Positions 50,964 to 59,933 of a stretch of 64,000 bases of DNA are shown piece after piece. The stretch is from Frigoribacterium sp. PhB24. GTDB lineage: Bacteria > Actinomycetota > Actinomycetes > Actinomycetales > Microbacteriaceae. The stretch is taken from positions 1 through 64,000 of the forward strand of contig NZ_RKIC01000012.1 in NCBI RefSeq assembly GCF_003755185.1, in the 5' to 3' direction. How positions within the stretch are numbered: position 1 is the first letter of the stretch; every line of letters starts with the position of its first letter. The translations under genes and the position numbers were made by a program. The notes below the pieces were generated by a model, which worked only from the letters and a program-made list of their open reading frames with translations, had not been told where the DNA came from and made no database searches.

Positions 50964-51929
50964 CTACCCCTTCACGCCGCCGGCGCTCAGGCCGGACTGC
51001 CAGAAGCGCTGCAGGAAGAGGAACGCCACGACCAGCGGCAGGATCGACACGAACGACCCGGTCAGCACGGTCGAGAACAGCACCTGGGCGCCGCCGCCTC
51101 CGGTCGCCGCCTGCTGCCACTGCGCCAGGCCGACCGTCGCCGGGAAGAGCGACGGGTCGTTCAGCATGATCAGCGGCAGGAAGTAGTTGTTCCAGGTCGA
51201 GACCAGGGCGAAGAGCAGCACGGTGACGATGCCCGGCGCGAGCAGCCGCGACGCGATCGTCAGGAAGATGCGCAGTTCGCCGGCCCCGTCGATGCGGGCC
51301 GCCTCGAGCAGGCTGTCGTCGACGGCCTCGCTCGCGTAGACGCGCATCAGGTAGACGCCGAACGGGCTGACCAGCGACGGCAGGATGATCGCCCACGGGG
51401 TGTCGACGAGGTTCGCCGCGCTGAACAGCAGGTAGGTCGGGATCGCCAGCGCCGTCAGCGGCACCATGACCGCCCCGAGGATCAGCCCGAAGACGAACGA
51501 CCTGCCCTTGAACACGTACTTCGCCAGCGAGTAGCCGCACATCGTGGCGAGCACCGCGGCACCGACCGAGCTGACCACGGCGTAGAGCACCGTGTTGCCC
51601 ATCCACTGCACGAAGATGCCGTCCTGGAACGTGAACAGCTGAGCCAGGTTGTCGCCCAGGGCGAAGGTGCGGCCGAAGGCCAGGCCGAACGTCGAGAAGA
51701 TGTCGCCGTTGGTCTTCGTCGCCTGGATCGCCAGCCAGATCAGCGGCAGCAGGAAGTACGCCAGCGTGATCCAGAGGATCACGGTGAGGATCGGCGTCTT
51801 GCGCTTGGAGCGCTCGACGCGACGTCGCGGACGGCGCCGACCCGCGCCTCCCGAGCTCTCGAGCCGACGGGCGGGGCGGTCGACGGACGTGGCCCCGGCG
51901 GTGTCGACGGGGGCGGGTGCGATCGTCAC
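50964..51929 (-). CDS. Sugar ABC transporter permease (MalG-type)
   Basis: 321 aa, GTG start at 51929. A 45-residue basic cytoplasmic tail precedes six helices, the first VILWITLAYFLLPLIWLAIQ. The EAA loop EAARIDGAGELRIFLTIASR contacts the ATPase, and the C-terminus is typical (LVVAFLFLQRFWQSGLSAGGVKG, with the final GGVKG shared by MalG-type permeases). It overlaps the upstream permease gene by 4 bp and is the last gene of the GH42 operon; no ATPase is encoded here, so the shared MsiK-type ATPase must serve it. Its basic tail is coded partly by a GGAGGCGCGG motif. Confidence 0.92.
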   Translation of the reverse strand: MTIAPAPVDTAGATSVDRPARRLESSGGAGRRRPRRRVERSKRKTPILTVILWITLAYFLLPLIWLAIQATKTNGDIFSTFGLAFGRTFALGDNLAQLFTFQDGIFVQWMGNTVLYAVVSSVGAAVLATMCGYSLAKYVFKGRSFVFGLILGAVMVPLTALAIPTYLLFSAANLVDTPWAIILPSLVSPFGVYLMRVYASEAVDDSLLEAARIDGAGELRIFLTIASRLLAPGIVTVLLFALVSTWNNYFLPLIMLNDPSLFPATVGLAQWQQAATGGGGAQVLFSTVLTGSFVSILPLVVAFLFLQRFWQSGLSAGGVKG

Positions 51930-52885
51930 GACAGTCGTTCCTTGCGTGAGGTGGCGAGCTGCACCACGTAGCTGATGATCATGATGAGGAACCCGAGCAG
52001 GAACGCGATGGCCGCGGCGTAGTTGACGTCCTGGTTCTTGAACGCGACGTTGTACGCGTAGAGGTTCGGGGTGAAGTCCGAGCCGATCGCGTTGGGCGCG
52101 ATGCTGTAGAGCAGGTTCGGCTCGTTGAAGAGCTGGAACGACCCGATCACCGAGAAGATCACGGTCAGCAGGATCGCCGAGCGGATCGCCGGGATCTTGA
52201 TGCTCCACGCCACCCGCCAGGGTCCGGCGCCGTCGATCTCGGCGGCCTCGTACATCTCGGTCGGCACGCTGCGCAGCGCGGCGTACAGCACGATCATGTT
52301 GTAGCCGATGAACTCCCAGCTGACGATGTTCATCGTGCTGCCGAGCACGTTCTGCGGCGACAGCAGGTCGGGCGGGGTGAGCCCCAGACCGCTGATCACC
52401 TGGGCGATCAGGCCGGACTCGCGGCCGTAGAGGTAGCCCCACATCAGCGTCGCGACGACGCCGGGCACGGCGTACGGCACGAAGATCGCGAGGCGCACGA
52501 ACTTGCTGCCGGCCACGCGCCCGGTGTCGAGGGCGAGTGCGACGAACAGGGCGATCACGAGCATGATCGGCACCTGCACGAAGAGGAACAGGGCGACCCG
52601 GCCGAGGCCGGCCCAGAAGCTCGGGTCGTTCAGCGCGCGGCTGTAGTTGGCGAGGCCCGAGAAGACCTGCCCGCCGACGAGCTGCGAGGTGAAGGTGCTC
52701 AGGTAGCCCGCGTAGCCGAGCGGCACGAGGAACATCGCCGCGAAGACGAGCAGGAACGGGATCGCCAGCGCCCAGGCCGCGACGAGCTGCGGTCGGTGCA
52801 GCGAGCTCGTGCGCCGCGGGGTGGCGGGCTGACGGGACGAGGAGGCGCGGGTCGCGTCTCGACGAGGGGTGACGGAGGTGGACAT
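51926..52885 (-). CDS. Sugar ABC transporter permease (MalF-type)
   Basis: 319 aa from ATG 52885 (RBS GGAGGTGGAC). Six helices (AAWALAIPFLLVFAAMFLVP first) and the EAA loop EAAEIDGAGPWRVAWSIKIP. It pairs with the MalG-type permease to form the membrane channel. It lies 61 bp after the binding-protein gene. The N-terminal 30 residues contain a GGAGGCGCGG motif in coding sequence. Confidence 0.92.
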   Translation of the reverse strand: MSTSVTPRRDATRASSSRQPATPRRTSSLHRPQLVAAWALAIPFLLVFAAMFLVPLGYAGYLSTFTSQLVGGQVFSGLANYSRALNDPSFWAGLGRVALFLFVQVPIMLVIALFVALALDTGRVAGSKFVRLAIFVPYAVPGVVATLMWGYLYGRESGLIAQVISGLGLTPPDLLSPQNVLGSTMNIVSWEFIGYNMIVLYAALRSVPTEMYEAAEIDGAGPWRVAWSIKIPAIRSAILLTVIFSVIGSFQLFNEPNLLYSIAPNAIGSDFTPNLYAYNVAFKNQDVNYAAAIAFLLGFLIMIISYVVQLATSRKERLS

Positions 52886-52945
52886 GGGGCTCCTTGCCGG
52901 GCCGAGGGGGTGCCGCCCGCAGGCGGGCGGCACCCCCCGTGAGCG

Positions 52946-54298
52946 CTACTTGACGGTGAAGCCCTGCTGCTTCGCGTAGGTCGTGACGTCGTCCTGCCAG
53001 GCCGTCAGAGCGGCCTCGAGGTCGGAGTGGTCGGCGATCGCCTTGCCGAGCGTGTCGTTGAAGCTCGAGTAGACGTAGTCCATGAACGGCAGCCACTGGA
53101 AGTCGGTGCTGACGGTGTCCGAGACGCCCGCGAAGAGCTCGTTGACCTTCTGGCCGCCGTAGAAGTCCGAGGCGGTGTCGGTGAAGTCGCTGCTCGACAG
53201 GGTGTCGGTCGTCGTCGGGAACAGGAACTGCTCGTTCGCGAAGGCGAGGGTCGACTCGGGGTCGCTGTTCAGGAACTTGCTGAACTCGGCCGCGGCGATC
53301 GGGTTCTGCGTACCCGTGATGACGGCGTCGCTCGACCCGCCCCAGTTGCCCGAGACGTCCTCGCCGGCCTTCCACTGCGGGATCTTCGCGGCGGTCCATT
53401 TGCCGCTGGTGTTCGCGGCCGTGCCCTGCAGGAAGACCGGGCCCCAGGCCGCGGTCTGCCAGCTGGCGTACTTGCCCGACGAGAAGCCCTGGTACCAGGC
53501 GTCGTTGAAGTCGGCGTCGGTCGAGACGAGGTCCTTGTCGATGAGGTCCTGCCAGAAGCTCACGACCTTCTGCGTCTCGGTCGAGTCGAGGTCGATCCCG
53601 ACGGTCTTGTCGCCGTCGTACGAGAACGGCTTGGCGCCGGCCTGCCAGAACAGCCCGACGATCTGGCCGGGGTCGTTGCCGGGCAGGTTCGAGATGTACG
53701 AACCCGTCTTGTCCTTGATGGTCTGCGCGTCGGTGGCGAAGTCGGCCCAGGTCTCGGGGGCCTTCGTCAGCCCGGCCTGCGCGTAGATGTCCGAGCGGTA
53801 CAGGTTGCCGAGGGGGCCCGAGTCCTGCGGCACCGACCAGACCCCGGTGTCGTCCGCGACCTGGTTCCAGACCCACGGGACGTACTTCGACTCGAGGTCC
53901 GCGCCTCCGTAGGGGGTCAGGTCGACGAGGCTGCCGGTCTGACGGAACGAGGGGATGTACTGGTACTCGATCTGGGCGACGTCGGGTGCGCCCTTGCCGG
54001 CCTTGAGCGCCGTGCGCAGCTTGGGGTACTGCGCGGTGCCGGTGCCCACGTTGACCACGTCGACCTTGATCTTCGGGTACTTGGCCTCGAACAGGTCGAC
54101 CTCCTTCTGGACGTCGGGCACCCAGGTCCAGAACGTCAGGGTGGTGTCGGTGTCCATGGCCTTGTCGACGTCGGCCTGCGAGACCGGTGCGGTGGTCGAG
54201 CCGCCGCCCGATCCGCCGGACGGCGCGCAGCCGGTCAGCACGAACGCCGACACGACGGCGAGTGACACGAGCGCCTTTGCTGTGGTCTTTCTCTTCAT
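52946..54298 (-). CDS. Sugar ABC transporter substrate-binding lipoprotein
   Basis: 450 aa. The lipobox VLTGC (Cys24) ends the signal peptide. The mature protein is a CUT1-type oligosaccharide-binding protein (TTLTFWTWVPDVQKEVDLFE, GKGAPDVAQIEYQYIPSFRQ, WYQGFSSGKYASWQTAAWGP). It captures sugars released or used by the GH42 enzyme, most likely beta-galactosides, and delivers them to the two permeases downstream. It lies 70 bp after the GH42 gene. Confidence 0.92.
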   Translation of the reverse strand: MKRKTTAKALVSLAVVSAFVLTGCAPSGGSGGGSTTAPVSQADVDKAMDTDTTLTFWTWVPDVQKEVDLFEAKYPKIKVDVVNVGTGTAQYPKLRTALKAGKGAPDVAQIEYQYIPSFRQTGSLVDLTPYGGADLESKYVPWVWNQVADDTGVWSVPQDSGPLGNLYRSDIYAQAGLTKAPETWADFATDAQTIKDKTGSYISNLPGNDPGQIVGLFWQAGAKPFSYDGDKTVGIDLDSTETQKVVSFWQDLIDKDLVSTDADFNDAWYQGFSSGKYASWQTAAWGPVFLQGTAANTSGKWTAAKIPQWKAGEDVSGNWGGSSDAVITGTQNPIAAAEFSKFLNSDPESTLAFANEQFLFPTTTDTLSSSDFTDTASDFYGGQKVNELFAGVSDTVSTDFQWLPFMDYVYSSFNDTLGKAIADHSDLEAALTAWQDDVTTYAKQQGFTVK

Positions 54299-54368
54299 GG
54301 TGGTTCTTCCTCGAGGGGGTGGGGGAGTGGTGCGGGGTCGGGTGGTGCGGATCGGAGGAGCGGGTCGC

Positions 54369-56609
54369 CTACGACGCGGTGTCGGCGCTCGTGGCGCGGT
54401 CGGTGTCGGCGCGGTCGGCGGCGGTGTCGACGAGTTCGTAGACGTGGGCCGCGCGCGGGGCGAGGGTCAGGGCGGTGCCGGCGGCGACGACCTCGCGGGT
54501 CTCGAGGTCGCGCACTGCCCTGGGGGTGGTGACGGCGGCCTCGTGGGCCGACCAGTTCGAGACGAAGGCGAGCCCGGGGGCGTCGGCTCGTGAACCGGTG
54601 GTGACGGTGACCGTCTCGGTCGCCGCCCACGCGCCCGCCGCCGTGGCCGGCACGAGCCAGCGGGCGATCGAGCGCGAGAGCTCGGGGTTCGGCACGGTCG
54701 CGACGTAGCTGACGCGACCGGCTCCGGAGGCGCGGGTCGTCAGCACCGCGTCGGCCCCGATCTCGGTCGGCGCGGCCCGCAGCACGACGGTGGCGTCGTC
54801 GACGTGCAGGACGTCGGCCCAGCGGGTTCCGGCCGAGCCTGGCTCGAGGGCGAAGGGTGCGTCGGCCGGGACGGCGGCGGCACCGGGGACCGGGCCCGCG
54901 CCTCCTGCGGTCGTGCCGTCGGCGCCCCCCGTGCCGTCGGTGGTCTCCGGTTCGACGACGTGCACGGCGAGGGGCTCGTCGAGGTTCGTGTACTCCTCGT
55001 ACCAGACGCCCGCGGGGCCGGAGAGGCGGGCGGGGGCGGGGTCGCGGCGGGCCCGGGCGAGTTCGTCGCCGTAGGCCGTGCGGATGCCGATCACGAGGTG
55101 GCCGCCGGCCTCGGCGTAGGCGGTGAGCGCGGCGAGGGTCGCGTCGTCGACGACGTACAGCGCCGGCACGACGAGCACCGGGTGCGACGCGGCGAGCTCG
55201 GCGGGGTCGGCGGCGAGGAACTGCGCCACGTGCTGGATGCGCACCTGCGCACCGGCTTCGGCCAGCCCGCGGTAGTGGGCGTCGAACAGGTGCAGGTACG
55301 ACTCGGGGTCGGGGCTGCCGTCGGCCCGGGCGAGCGGCGGGTAGGTCTCGAACGACCACTTGGTCTCGGTCGACCAGAGCATCAGCACGTCGGCGTCGGG
55401 TTCGAGGCCGTCGATCGCTCCGCCGACGGCCTTGAGCGTCGCACCCAAGGCCGCGACCTCTCGGTAGATGCGGCCGGGACGCTGGCTGTGCGGCAGCACG
55501 CCACCCCAGTAGGTCTCGACGCCGAAGTGCAGGGTGTGCCAGTGCCAGTACTCGACCATGCGGGCCCCGCGCGAGACGAGGGCCAAGGCGGCCTGCTTGA
55601 TCTGGCCGTCGAACGGCGGGTGGTTCTGCCAGGGGCCGCCGATCGACTGCGCGTTGGTCTCGGTGACGAGGAACGGGGCCTGCGCCGACGAGAACGCCCG
55701 GTCGCCCCACTGCTGCAGGGCCCAGACGCCGGTGTGCCACCAGCCGGCCTCGCGGGGCACCTCGACGCCGAGGGTCAGGCCGTCCTGCATCTTGTAATAG
55801 GGGTTGCCGGCCGTCACGTCGAGGCTCTCGACGAGCCGCTCGTCGGCCACCTGCGGCCGCGAGTACGAGATGCAGGTGGTGACGAACTGGTCGTCGCGGG
55901 CGTACTCGCGGACGACGTCGGCCTGCCAGGCGATCAGCTCGTCGGCCAGCTCGCCCTGGAACCGCCGCCATTCGAGGTCGTACTGCGGCTGCACGTTGCC
56001 GTCAGGACGCCAGAGCTGCGACCACTCGGTCAGGCGGTGCGACCAGTAGACGAGACCCCACTCCTCGTCGAGGCGTTCGACCGTGCCGTACTTCCGCTGC
56101 AGCCAGGCCACGAAGCGGTCGAACACCTGGTCGTTGCGCGGGCGCTCGTTGCCGGGCTCGTTGTCGACCTGCCAGCCGATCACGGCGGGGTGCTGCGCGT
56201 AGCGCTCGACGACCTTGCGGACGACGCGCTCGGCGTAGAAGCGGTAGGCGGGGTGGCTCTGGTCCATCTCCTGCCGGGCGCCCCAGCCGGCACGGACGCC
56301 GGTCGTGCGCTCGGCGGCGATCTCGGGGTGCCGCACCTGCAGCCACGGCGGCACCGCGTAGGTCGGGGTGCCGAGGACCACCGCGATGCCCCGGGCGTGG
56401 GCGCCGTCGAGCACCGGCTGCAGCCAGTCGAGGTCGAACTCGCCCTCGCGCGGCTCCCACGTCGACCAGACCGACTCGCCCACCCGGATCACCGTGAAGC
56501 CCGCGTCGACCATCAGGTCGAGGTCACGGTCGAGGGTGCCCGCCTGCTGGTACTCGGCGTAGTAGGCGGCTCCGAAGAGAACCCCGGAGTGGCGTGGTGC
56601 TGACGTCAT
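54369..56609 (-). CDS. GH42 beta-galactosidase
   Basis: 746 aa from ATG 56609. The catalytic TIM barrel starts GVLFGAAYYAEYQQAGTLDR. The acid/base Glu151 is in GWQVDNEPGNE and the nucleophile Glu317 in PFLVTETNAQSIGG, both standard for family 42. A trimerisation domain (about 400-620) and a C-terminal beta domain follow. GH42 enzymes hydrolyse small beta-galactosides, usually from plant or microbial oligosaccharides rather than lactose. It has no signal peptide, so it works on imported sugars, consistent with the ABC importer. A LacI-type operator lies 75 bp upstream. Confidence 0.93.
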   Translation of the reverse strand: MTSAPRHSGVLFGAAYYAEYQQAGTLDRDLDLMVDAGFTVIRVGESVWSTWEPREGEFDLDWLQPVLDGAHARGIAVVLGTPTYAVPPWLQVRHPEIAAERTTGVRAGWGARQEMDQSHPAYRFYAERVVRKVVERYAQHPAVIGWQVDNEPGNERPRNDQVFDRFVAWLQRKYGTVERLDEEWGLVYWSHRLTEWSQLWRPDGNVQPQYDLEWRRFQGELADELIAWQADVVREYARDDQFVTTCISYSRPQVADERLVESLDVTAGNPYYKMQDGLTLGVEVPREAGWWHTGVWALQQWGDRAFSSAQAPFLVTETNAQSIGGPWQNHPPFDGQIKQAALALVSRGARMVEYWHWHTLHFGVETYWGGVLPHSQRPGRIYREVAALGATLKAVGGAIDGLEPDADVLMLWSTETKWSFETYPPLARADGSPDPESYLHLFDAHYRGLAEAGAQVRIQHVAQFLAADPAELAASHPVLVVPALYVVDDATLAALTAYAEAGGHLVIGIRTAYGDELARARRDPAPARLSGPAGVWYEEYTNLDEPLAVHVVEPETTDGTGGADGTTAGGAGPVPGAAAVPADAPFALEPGSAGTRWADVLHVDDATVVLRAAPTEIGADAVLTTRASGAGRVSYVATVPNPELSRSIARWLVPATAAGAWAATETVTVTTGSRADAPGLAFVSNWSAHEAAVTTPRAVRDLETREVVAAGTALTLAPRAAHVYELVDTAADRADTDRATSADTAS

Positions 56610-56683
56610 CGTTGACCCGTTCGTGTGTGTCGGCTGCGGTGGCGACCGCCGATGTCGTCCCGCGGTGCTCGGGATGTCCGGTG

Positions 56684-56701
56684 GATGTTGTCGATAACAT
56701 C
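56684..56701. promoter_or_regulatory. LacI-family operator upstream of GH42 gene
   Basis: GATGTTGTCGATAACATC is an 18-bp palindrome with a single asymmetric pair around central CG, close to the TGTTATCGATAACA consensus of actinobacterial LacI-family regulators. It lies 75-92 bp ahead of the beta-galactosidase start, between the promoter side and the LacI gene. Confidence 0.7.
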
Positions 56702-56825
56702 GGCGTCTGCGGAGAATGTAACCCACGCCTCGGCGCCAGCGCAAGACCCATTTCCGACGGGTTCCCGCGTGTCGGTGCCGCGCCTCCTGCCCGCCTGTCC
56801 TGCTCGGCCACCGCGCGGGTTCCGG

Positions 56826-56913
56826 TGTGCAAATCGCGACAACCGCGTCCGCGATCAGCCCTCCGCGGCGAAACGAGCGGCGTGTCGCGCGTGTTTCGTC
56901 GCGATTTGCACAC
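56826..56913. terminator. Long-armed hairpin between LacI and GH42 genes
   Basis: GTGTGCAAATCGCGAC (56826-56841) pairs perfectly with GTCGCGATTTGCACAC (56898-56913), with a 56-nt interior. It lies beyond the LacI stop (57052) on the minus strand and may insulate the two transcription units. Confidence 0.65.
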
Positions 56914-56939
56914 TGCGGACGTCGCGGGCGGTCGGGTTC

Positions 56940-57020
56940 GGCCCGTGGCGGTGCGGCGGTGCGGCGGTGCGGTGGTGCGGTGGCGCGGCGGTGCGGCGGT
57001 GCGGCGGCGCGCCGGGGCTC
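56940..57020. repeat. GCGGTGCGGCGGT tandem microsatellite
   Basis: A run of GGTGCGGCGGT and GGTGGCGCGGCGGT units with point variation between the LacI stop and the hairpin. Low-complexity GC repeat of a few base pairs. No gene. Confidence 0.6.
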
Positions 57021-57051
57021 AGGAGGCGCGGGCGGCCCGCACCCCGGGGCG

Positions 57052-58050
57052 TCAGCCGCGCGCGGGTGCGGTCGAGGCCCGCGCGACCAGGGACGGCACC
57101 GGCAGGCGGGTGGCCGTGTCGGGGCTGCGCCCCTCGATGCGGGCGATCAGGCTCGTGATCACGTGCGCCCCCTCGAAGCCGAAGTCGAGCGCCACGGTCG
57201 ACAACGACGGCACCATGAACCGTGCCTCGGGCACGTCGTCGTTGCCGACCACGCTGACCTCGTGCGGCACCGAGACGCCCGCGGACGCGAGGGCGGCGAG
57301 CAGTCCCATCGCCATCGCGTCGTTGGCGACGGCCACGGCGGTGAAGTCGTCCGTGCGGGCGGCGAGCCGCAGCCCGATGTCGTAGCCGGCGGCCGCGGAC
57401 CAGTCGCCGACGTGGCTGACCGTCACCGCGCCTCCGGACCCGGTCATGGCCTGCCCGAACCCGTCGGCGCGCTCGCGGGCGGCCAGCCATTGGTCGGGCC
57501 CGGCGACGTAGGCCACGCGGCGGTGGCCGAGGCTCACGAGGTGTTCGGCCGCGACCCGCCCGGCGTGCTCGTTGATCGACTCGGTGGTGCCCTCGACCAT
57601 GAGGCCGAAGTCGCGTGCGACGGGGACCGAGATCGCACGACGTTCGAGCGCGGAACGGGCGACGGCCGTCTGCGCGGTGACGACAATGCCGGCGATCTGC
57701 TGCCCGAGCATGAGATCGAGGGCGTCGTCGACCGAGCGCTCGTCGACGCCGTCCATCGACACGATGTCGGTGACGTAGCCGAGCGAGCGCGCGGCCTCGG
57801 TGGCCCCGGCGATGGTGCGGGCGGGGCCCGACTGCTGCATGTTGTCGGCGAGCAGCCCGATGCGGTTCGTCCGCTGCAGGCGCAGGTAGCGGGCTGCCGA
57901 GTTGGGGCGGTACTCGAGCTCGGCGAGTGCCTGCTCGACCTTCTCGCGGGTGGCGGGACGAATGCCCTCGAAGCCGCGGAGGAACCTGCTGACGGTCTGG
58001 TGCGAGACGCCCGCGCGCTTCGCCACGTCGTAGATCGTGGCGTCCTTCAT
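57052..58050 (-). CDS. LacI-family repressor of the GH42 operon
   Basis: 332 aa from ATG 58050. The N-terminal HTH DATIYDVAKRAGVSHQTVSR and hinge helix (RPNSAARYLRLQRTN) lead into the periplasmic-binding-like effector domain (IGLLADNMQQSGPARTIAGA, AVANDAMAMGLLAALASAGV, VSVVGNDDVPEARFMVPSLS). It is transcribed in the same direction as the GH42 operon and lies 440 bp upstream. The operator at 56684 is the obvious target; the inducer is likely a galactoside. Confidence 0.93.
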   Translation of the reverse strand: MKDATIYDVAKRAGVSHQTVSRFLRGFEGIRPATREKVEQALAELEYRPNSAARYLRLQRTNRIGLLADNMQQSGPARTIAGATEAARSLGYVTDIVSMDGVDERSVDDALDLMLGQQIAGIVVTAQTAVARSALERRAISVPVARDFGLMVEGTTESINEHAGRVAAEHLVSLGHRRVAYVAGPDQWLAARERADGFGQAMTGSGGAVTVSHVGDWSAAAGYDIGLRLAARTDDFTAVAVANDAMAMGLLAALASAGVSVPHEVSVVGNDDVPEARFMVPSLSTVALDFGFEGAHVITSLIARIEGRSPDTATRLPVPSLVARASTAPARG

Positions 58051-58142
58051 GCCCCGAGGGTAGCGGTGCGTCGTGCTCGCGTGGGTGTCGGCGACGTCCT
58101 GGGGTCTCGGTGGTGCCCGGGTCTCCGGCTGGATGGTGCCGA

Positions 58143-58622
58143 TCAGGCCGTGCGCTCGATCTCGCGGGTGATGCCGACCAGCACGCGGCGCATGTACGGC
58201 GCCCAGGCGAAGCGGACGATGCCCCGCACGATCAGCCCCCGGCCTGGTCGGGCGAAGAACGAGTAGGTCCAGTCGACCCGCGTGCGACCGCTGGGCGTCG
58301 CCCGATAGCTCCAGTCGGCGCGGCCGCCGGTGACCAGCCGCCCGAGCAGCCCGGTGAACTCGCTCAGCTCGTAGACGAAGGCCCCGTCGGGCTCGACGCG
58401 GACCAGGCTCTCGACCACGCTGCTGCCGTCCGACAGCTCGAGCCGGCGCGTCCGCCCCACGGCGTCCCACGGCCCGGTCTGCTCGTGGACGGCGACCACG
58501 GCCGGGATCACCCCGGCCCGCGGATAGAACCCGACGGGGGTCAGCGGCGTCGCGATGCTCCACGCCCGGTCGAGCGGAGCGGCGGCGACGCGTGCGGTGC
58601 TCGCACTCGCGGTGACGGTCAT
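58143..58622 (-). CDS. SRPBCC (START-like) family protein
   Basis: 159 aa from ATG 58622. VTASASTARVAAAPLDRAWS as first strand/helix, and DWTYSFFARPGRGLIVRGIV toward the end resemble SRPBCC polyketide-cyclase/dehydrase-like proteins, a helix-grip fold with a hydrophobic pocket. The ligand is not inferable. It diverges from the aldo/keto reductase gene, and an inverted GGAGGCGCGG pair (58679/58703) sits in between. Confidence 0.75.
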   Translation of the reverse strand: MTVTASASTARVAAAPLDRAWSIATPLTPVGFYPRAGVIPAVVAVHEQTGPWDAVGRTRRLELSDGSSVVESLVRVEPDGAFVYELSEFTGLLGRLVTGGRADWSYRATPSGRTRVDWTYSFFARPGRGLIVRGIVRFAWAPYMRRVLVGITREIERTA

Positions 58623-58678
58623 GCCCTGGAGTTCGGAACGGTGGGCGGGAACGACGGGACCGGTCCTCCCCAGGCGCG

Positions 58679-58712
58679 CCGCGCCTCCTGGTCGTCCACC
58701 GAGGAGGCGCGG
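58679..58712. repeat. Inverted GGAGGCGCGG pair between divergent genes
   Basis: CCGCGCCTCC (58679-58688) and GGAGGCGCGG (58703-58712) are perfect inverse copies with 14 nt between, a potential hairpin located in a promoter region rather than at a gene end. Confidence 0.65.
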
Positions 58713-58752
58713 GTCGACGCCCGCGGACGCCCGTCGAGAGCAGACTGGTCGC

Positions 58753-59682
58753 GTGAAGACGACGACGTTACCCACCACCGACCGCCCCTCCTCGACCATC
58801 GTCCTCGGGCTCATGCGCATCTCGGGCATGACCGACGACTCGATCCGTGAACTCGTGGCCGAGGCCCGCGACCTCGGCATCGACTTCTTCGACCACGCCG
58901 ACGTGTACGGCGACCACCCGCACCACTGCGAGCAGCGTTTCGGCGACGCCGTCACCATGACCTCGTCCGAGCGCGACGCGATCCGGCTGCAGAGCAAGGT
59001 CGGCATCCGCGACGGCTTCTGGGACTTCTCGACCGAGCACATCCTCGAGTCGGTCGACGCCTCGCTCGCCGCCCTGCGCACCGACCGCCTCGACGTGCTG
59101 CTGCTGCACCGCCCCGACGCCCTGGTCGAACCCGACGAGGTCGCGGCCGCCTTCGACCAGCTGCACGCCAGCGGCAAGGTGCGACACTTCGGCGTCTCGA
59201 ACCACACGCCCGCCCAGGTCGAGCTGCTCAAGCGCAGCGTCACGCAGCCGTTGATCGCCAACCAGGTGCAGCTCAGCATCACCCACGCGCCGCTGATCGC
59301 CGCCGGCGTCGCGGCCAACATGGCAGGGCTCGACCAGTCGCTCGACCGCGACAACGGCATCCTCGACTACAGCCGCCTGAACGACATGACGCTGCAGGCC
59401 TGGTCGCCGTTCCAGAAGGGGTTCTTCGACGGAGTCTTCCTCGGCGACCGCGAGGGCTACCCCGAGCTCAACGACGTGATCGACGATCTGGCGGCGAAGT
59501 ACGACGTGCCGCCGTCTGCGATCCCCGTGGCCTGGATCACCCGCCACCCGGCCGACATGCAGGTCGTGCTCGGCACCACGAGCGTCGCCCACCTGCGCGA
59601 CAGCGCCGCAGGGTCCGACGTGCCGCTGACCCGGCCCGAGTGGTACCGGCTCTTCACGGCGGCCGGGCACACGCTGCCGTAG
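58753..59682 (+). CDS. Aldo/keto reductase (YdhF-like)
   Basis: 309 aa, GTG start at 58753. The AKR landmarks are IDFFDHADVYGDHPHHCEQR (catalytic Asp/Tyr), RLQSKVGIRDG (Lys), LDVLLLHRPDALVEP (His), FGVSNHTPAQVELLKRSVTQ and ITRHPADMQVVLGTTSVAHL near the NADPH site. It is of the YdhF-type branch that reduces small aldehydes and ketones with NADPH. Stands alone before a tandem repeat and hairpin. Confidence 0.9.
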   Translation: MKTTTLPTTDRPSSTIVLGLMRISGMTDDSIRELVAEARDLGIDFFDHADVYGDHPHHCEQRFGDAVTMTSSERDAIRLQSKVGIRDGFWDFSTEHILESVDASLAALRTDRLDVLLLHRPDALVEPDEVAAAFDQLHASGKVRHFGVSNHTPAQVELLKRSVTQPLIANQVQLSITHAPLIAAGVAANMAGLDQSLDRDNGILDYSRLNDMTLQAWSPFQKGFFDGVFLGDREGYPELNDVIDDLAAKYDVPPSAIPVAWITRHPADMQVVLGTTSVAHLRDSAAGSDVPLTRPEWYRLFTAAGHTLP

Positions 59683-59688
59683 CGGGCG

Positions 59689-59731
59689 CGCTGCGCTGCG
59701 CTGCGCTGCGCTGAGCTGCGCTGCGCTGCGC
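59689..59731. repeat. GCGCT pentamer tandem array
   Basis: About eight to nine units of CTGCG/GCGCT with one CTGAG variant, starting just after the AKR stop. Probably slipped-strand expanded. Confidence 0.7.
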
Positions 59732-59784
59732 CACGAAGTGAACAGACCGCCATCTTCCCGCGTGGCGGGTCGTTCACTTCGTGG
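59731..59784. terminator. Long hairpin after AKR gene
   Basis: CCACGAAGTGAAC (59731-59743) pairs perfectly with GTTCACTTCGTGG (59772-59784). It has no T-run. Confidence 0.7.
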
Positions 59785-59933
59785 CGGGGTGGCGGGGTGG
59801 CGGGCCGCGTGCGGGGTCACACTCCGACCGCCTCCGGGGGAATGTCCTAGGGTCGACAGGGCGTTGGGACGCACAGACCGGTGCAGAGGCCAAGGTGCCT
59901 CCCGTGCCCCGCCCGCACCCCGAAGGGACCATC

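Noticed and set aside
50964-53876. 970-codon minus-strand frame read as one protein
   Set aside because: Only its last 321 residues (the MalG-type permease) are real; the N-terminal part is an out-of-frame reading of the MalF-type permease and the binding protein.
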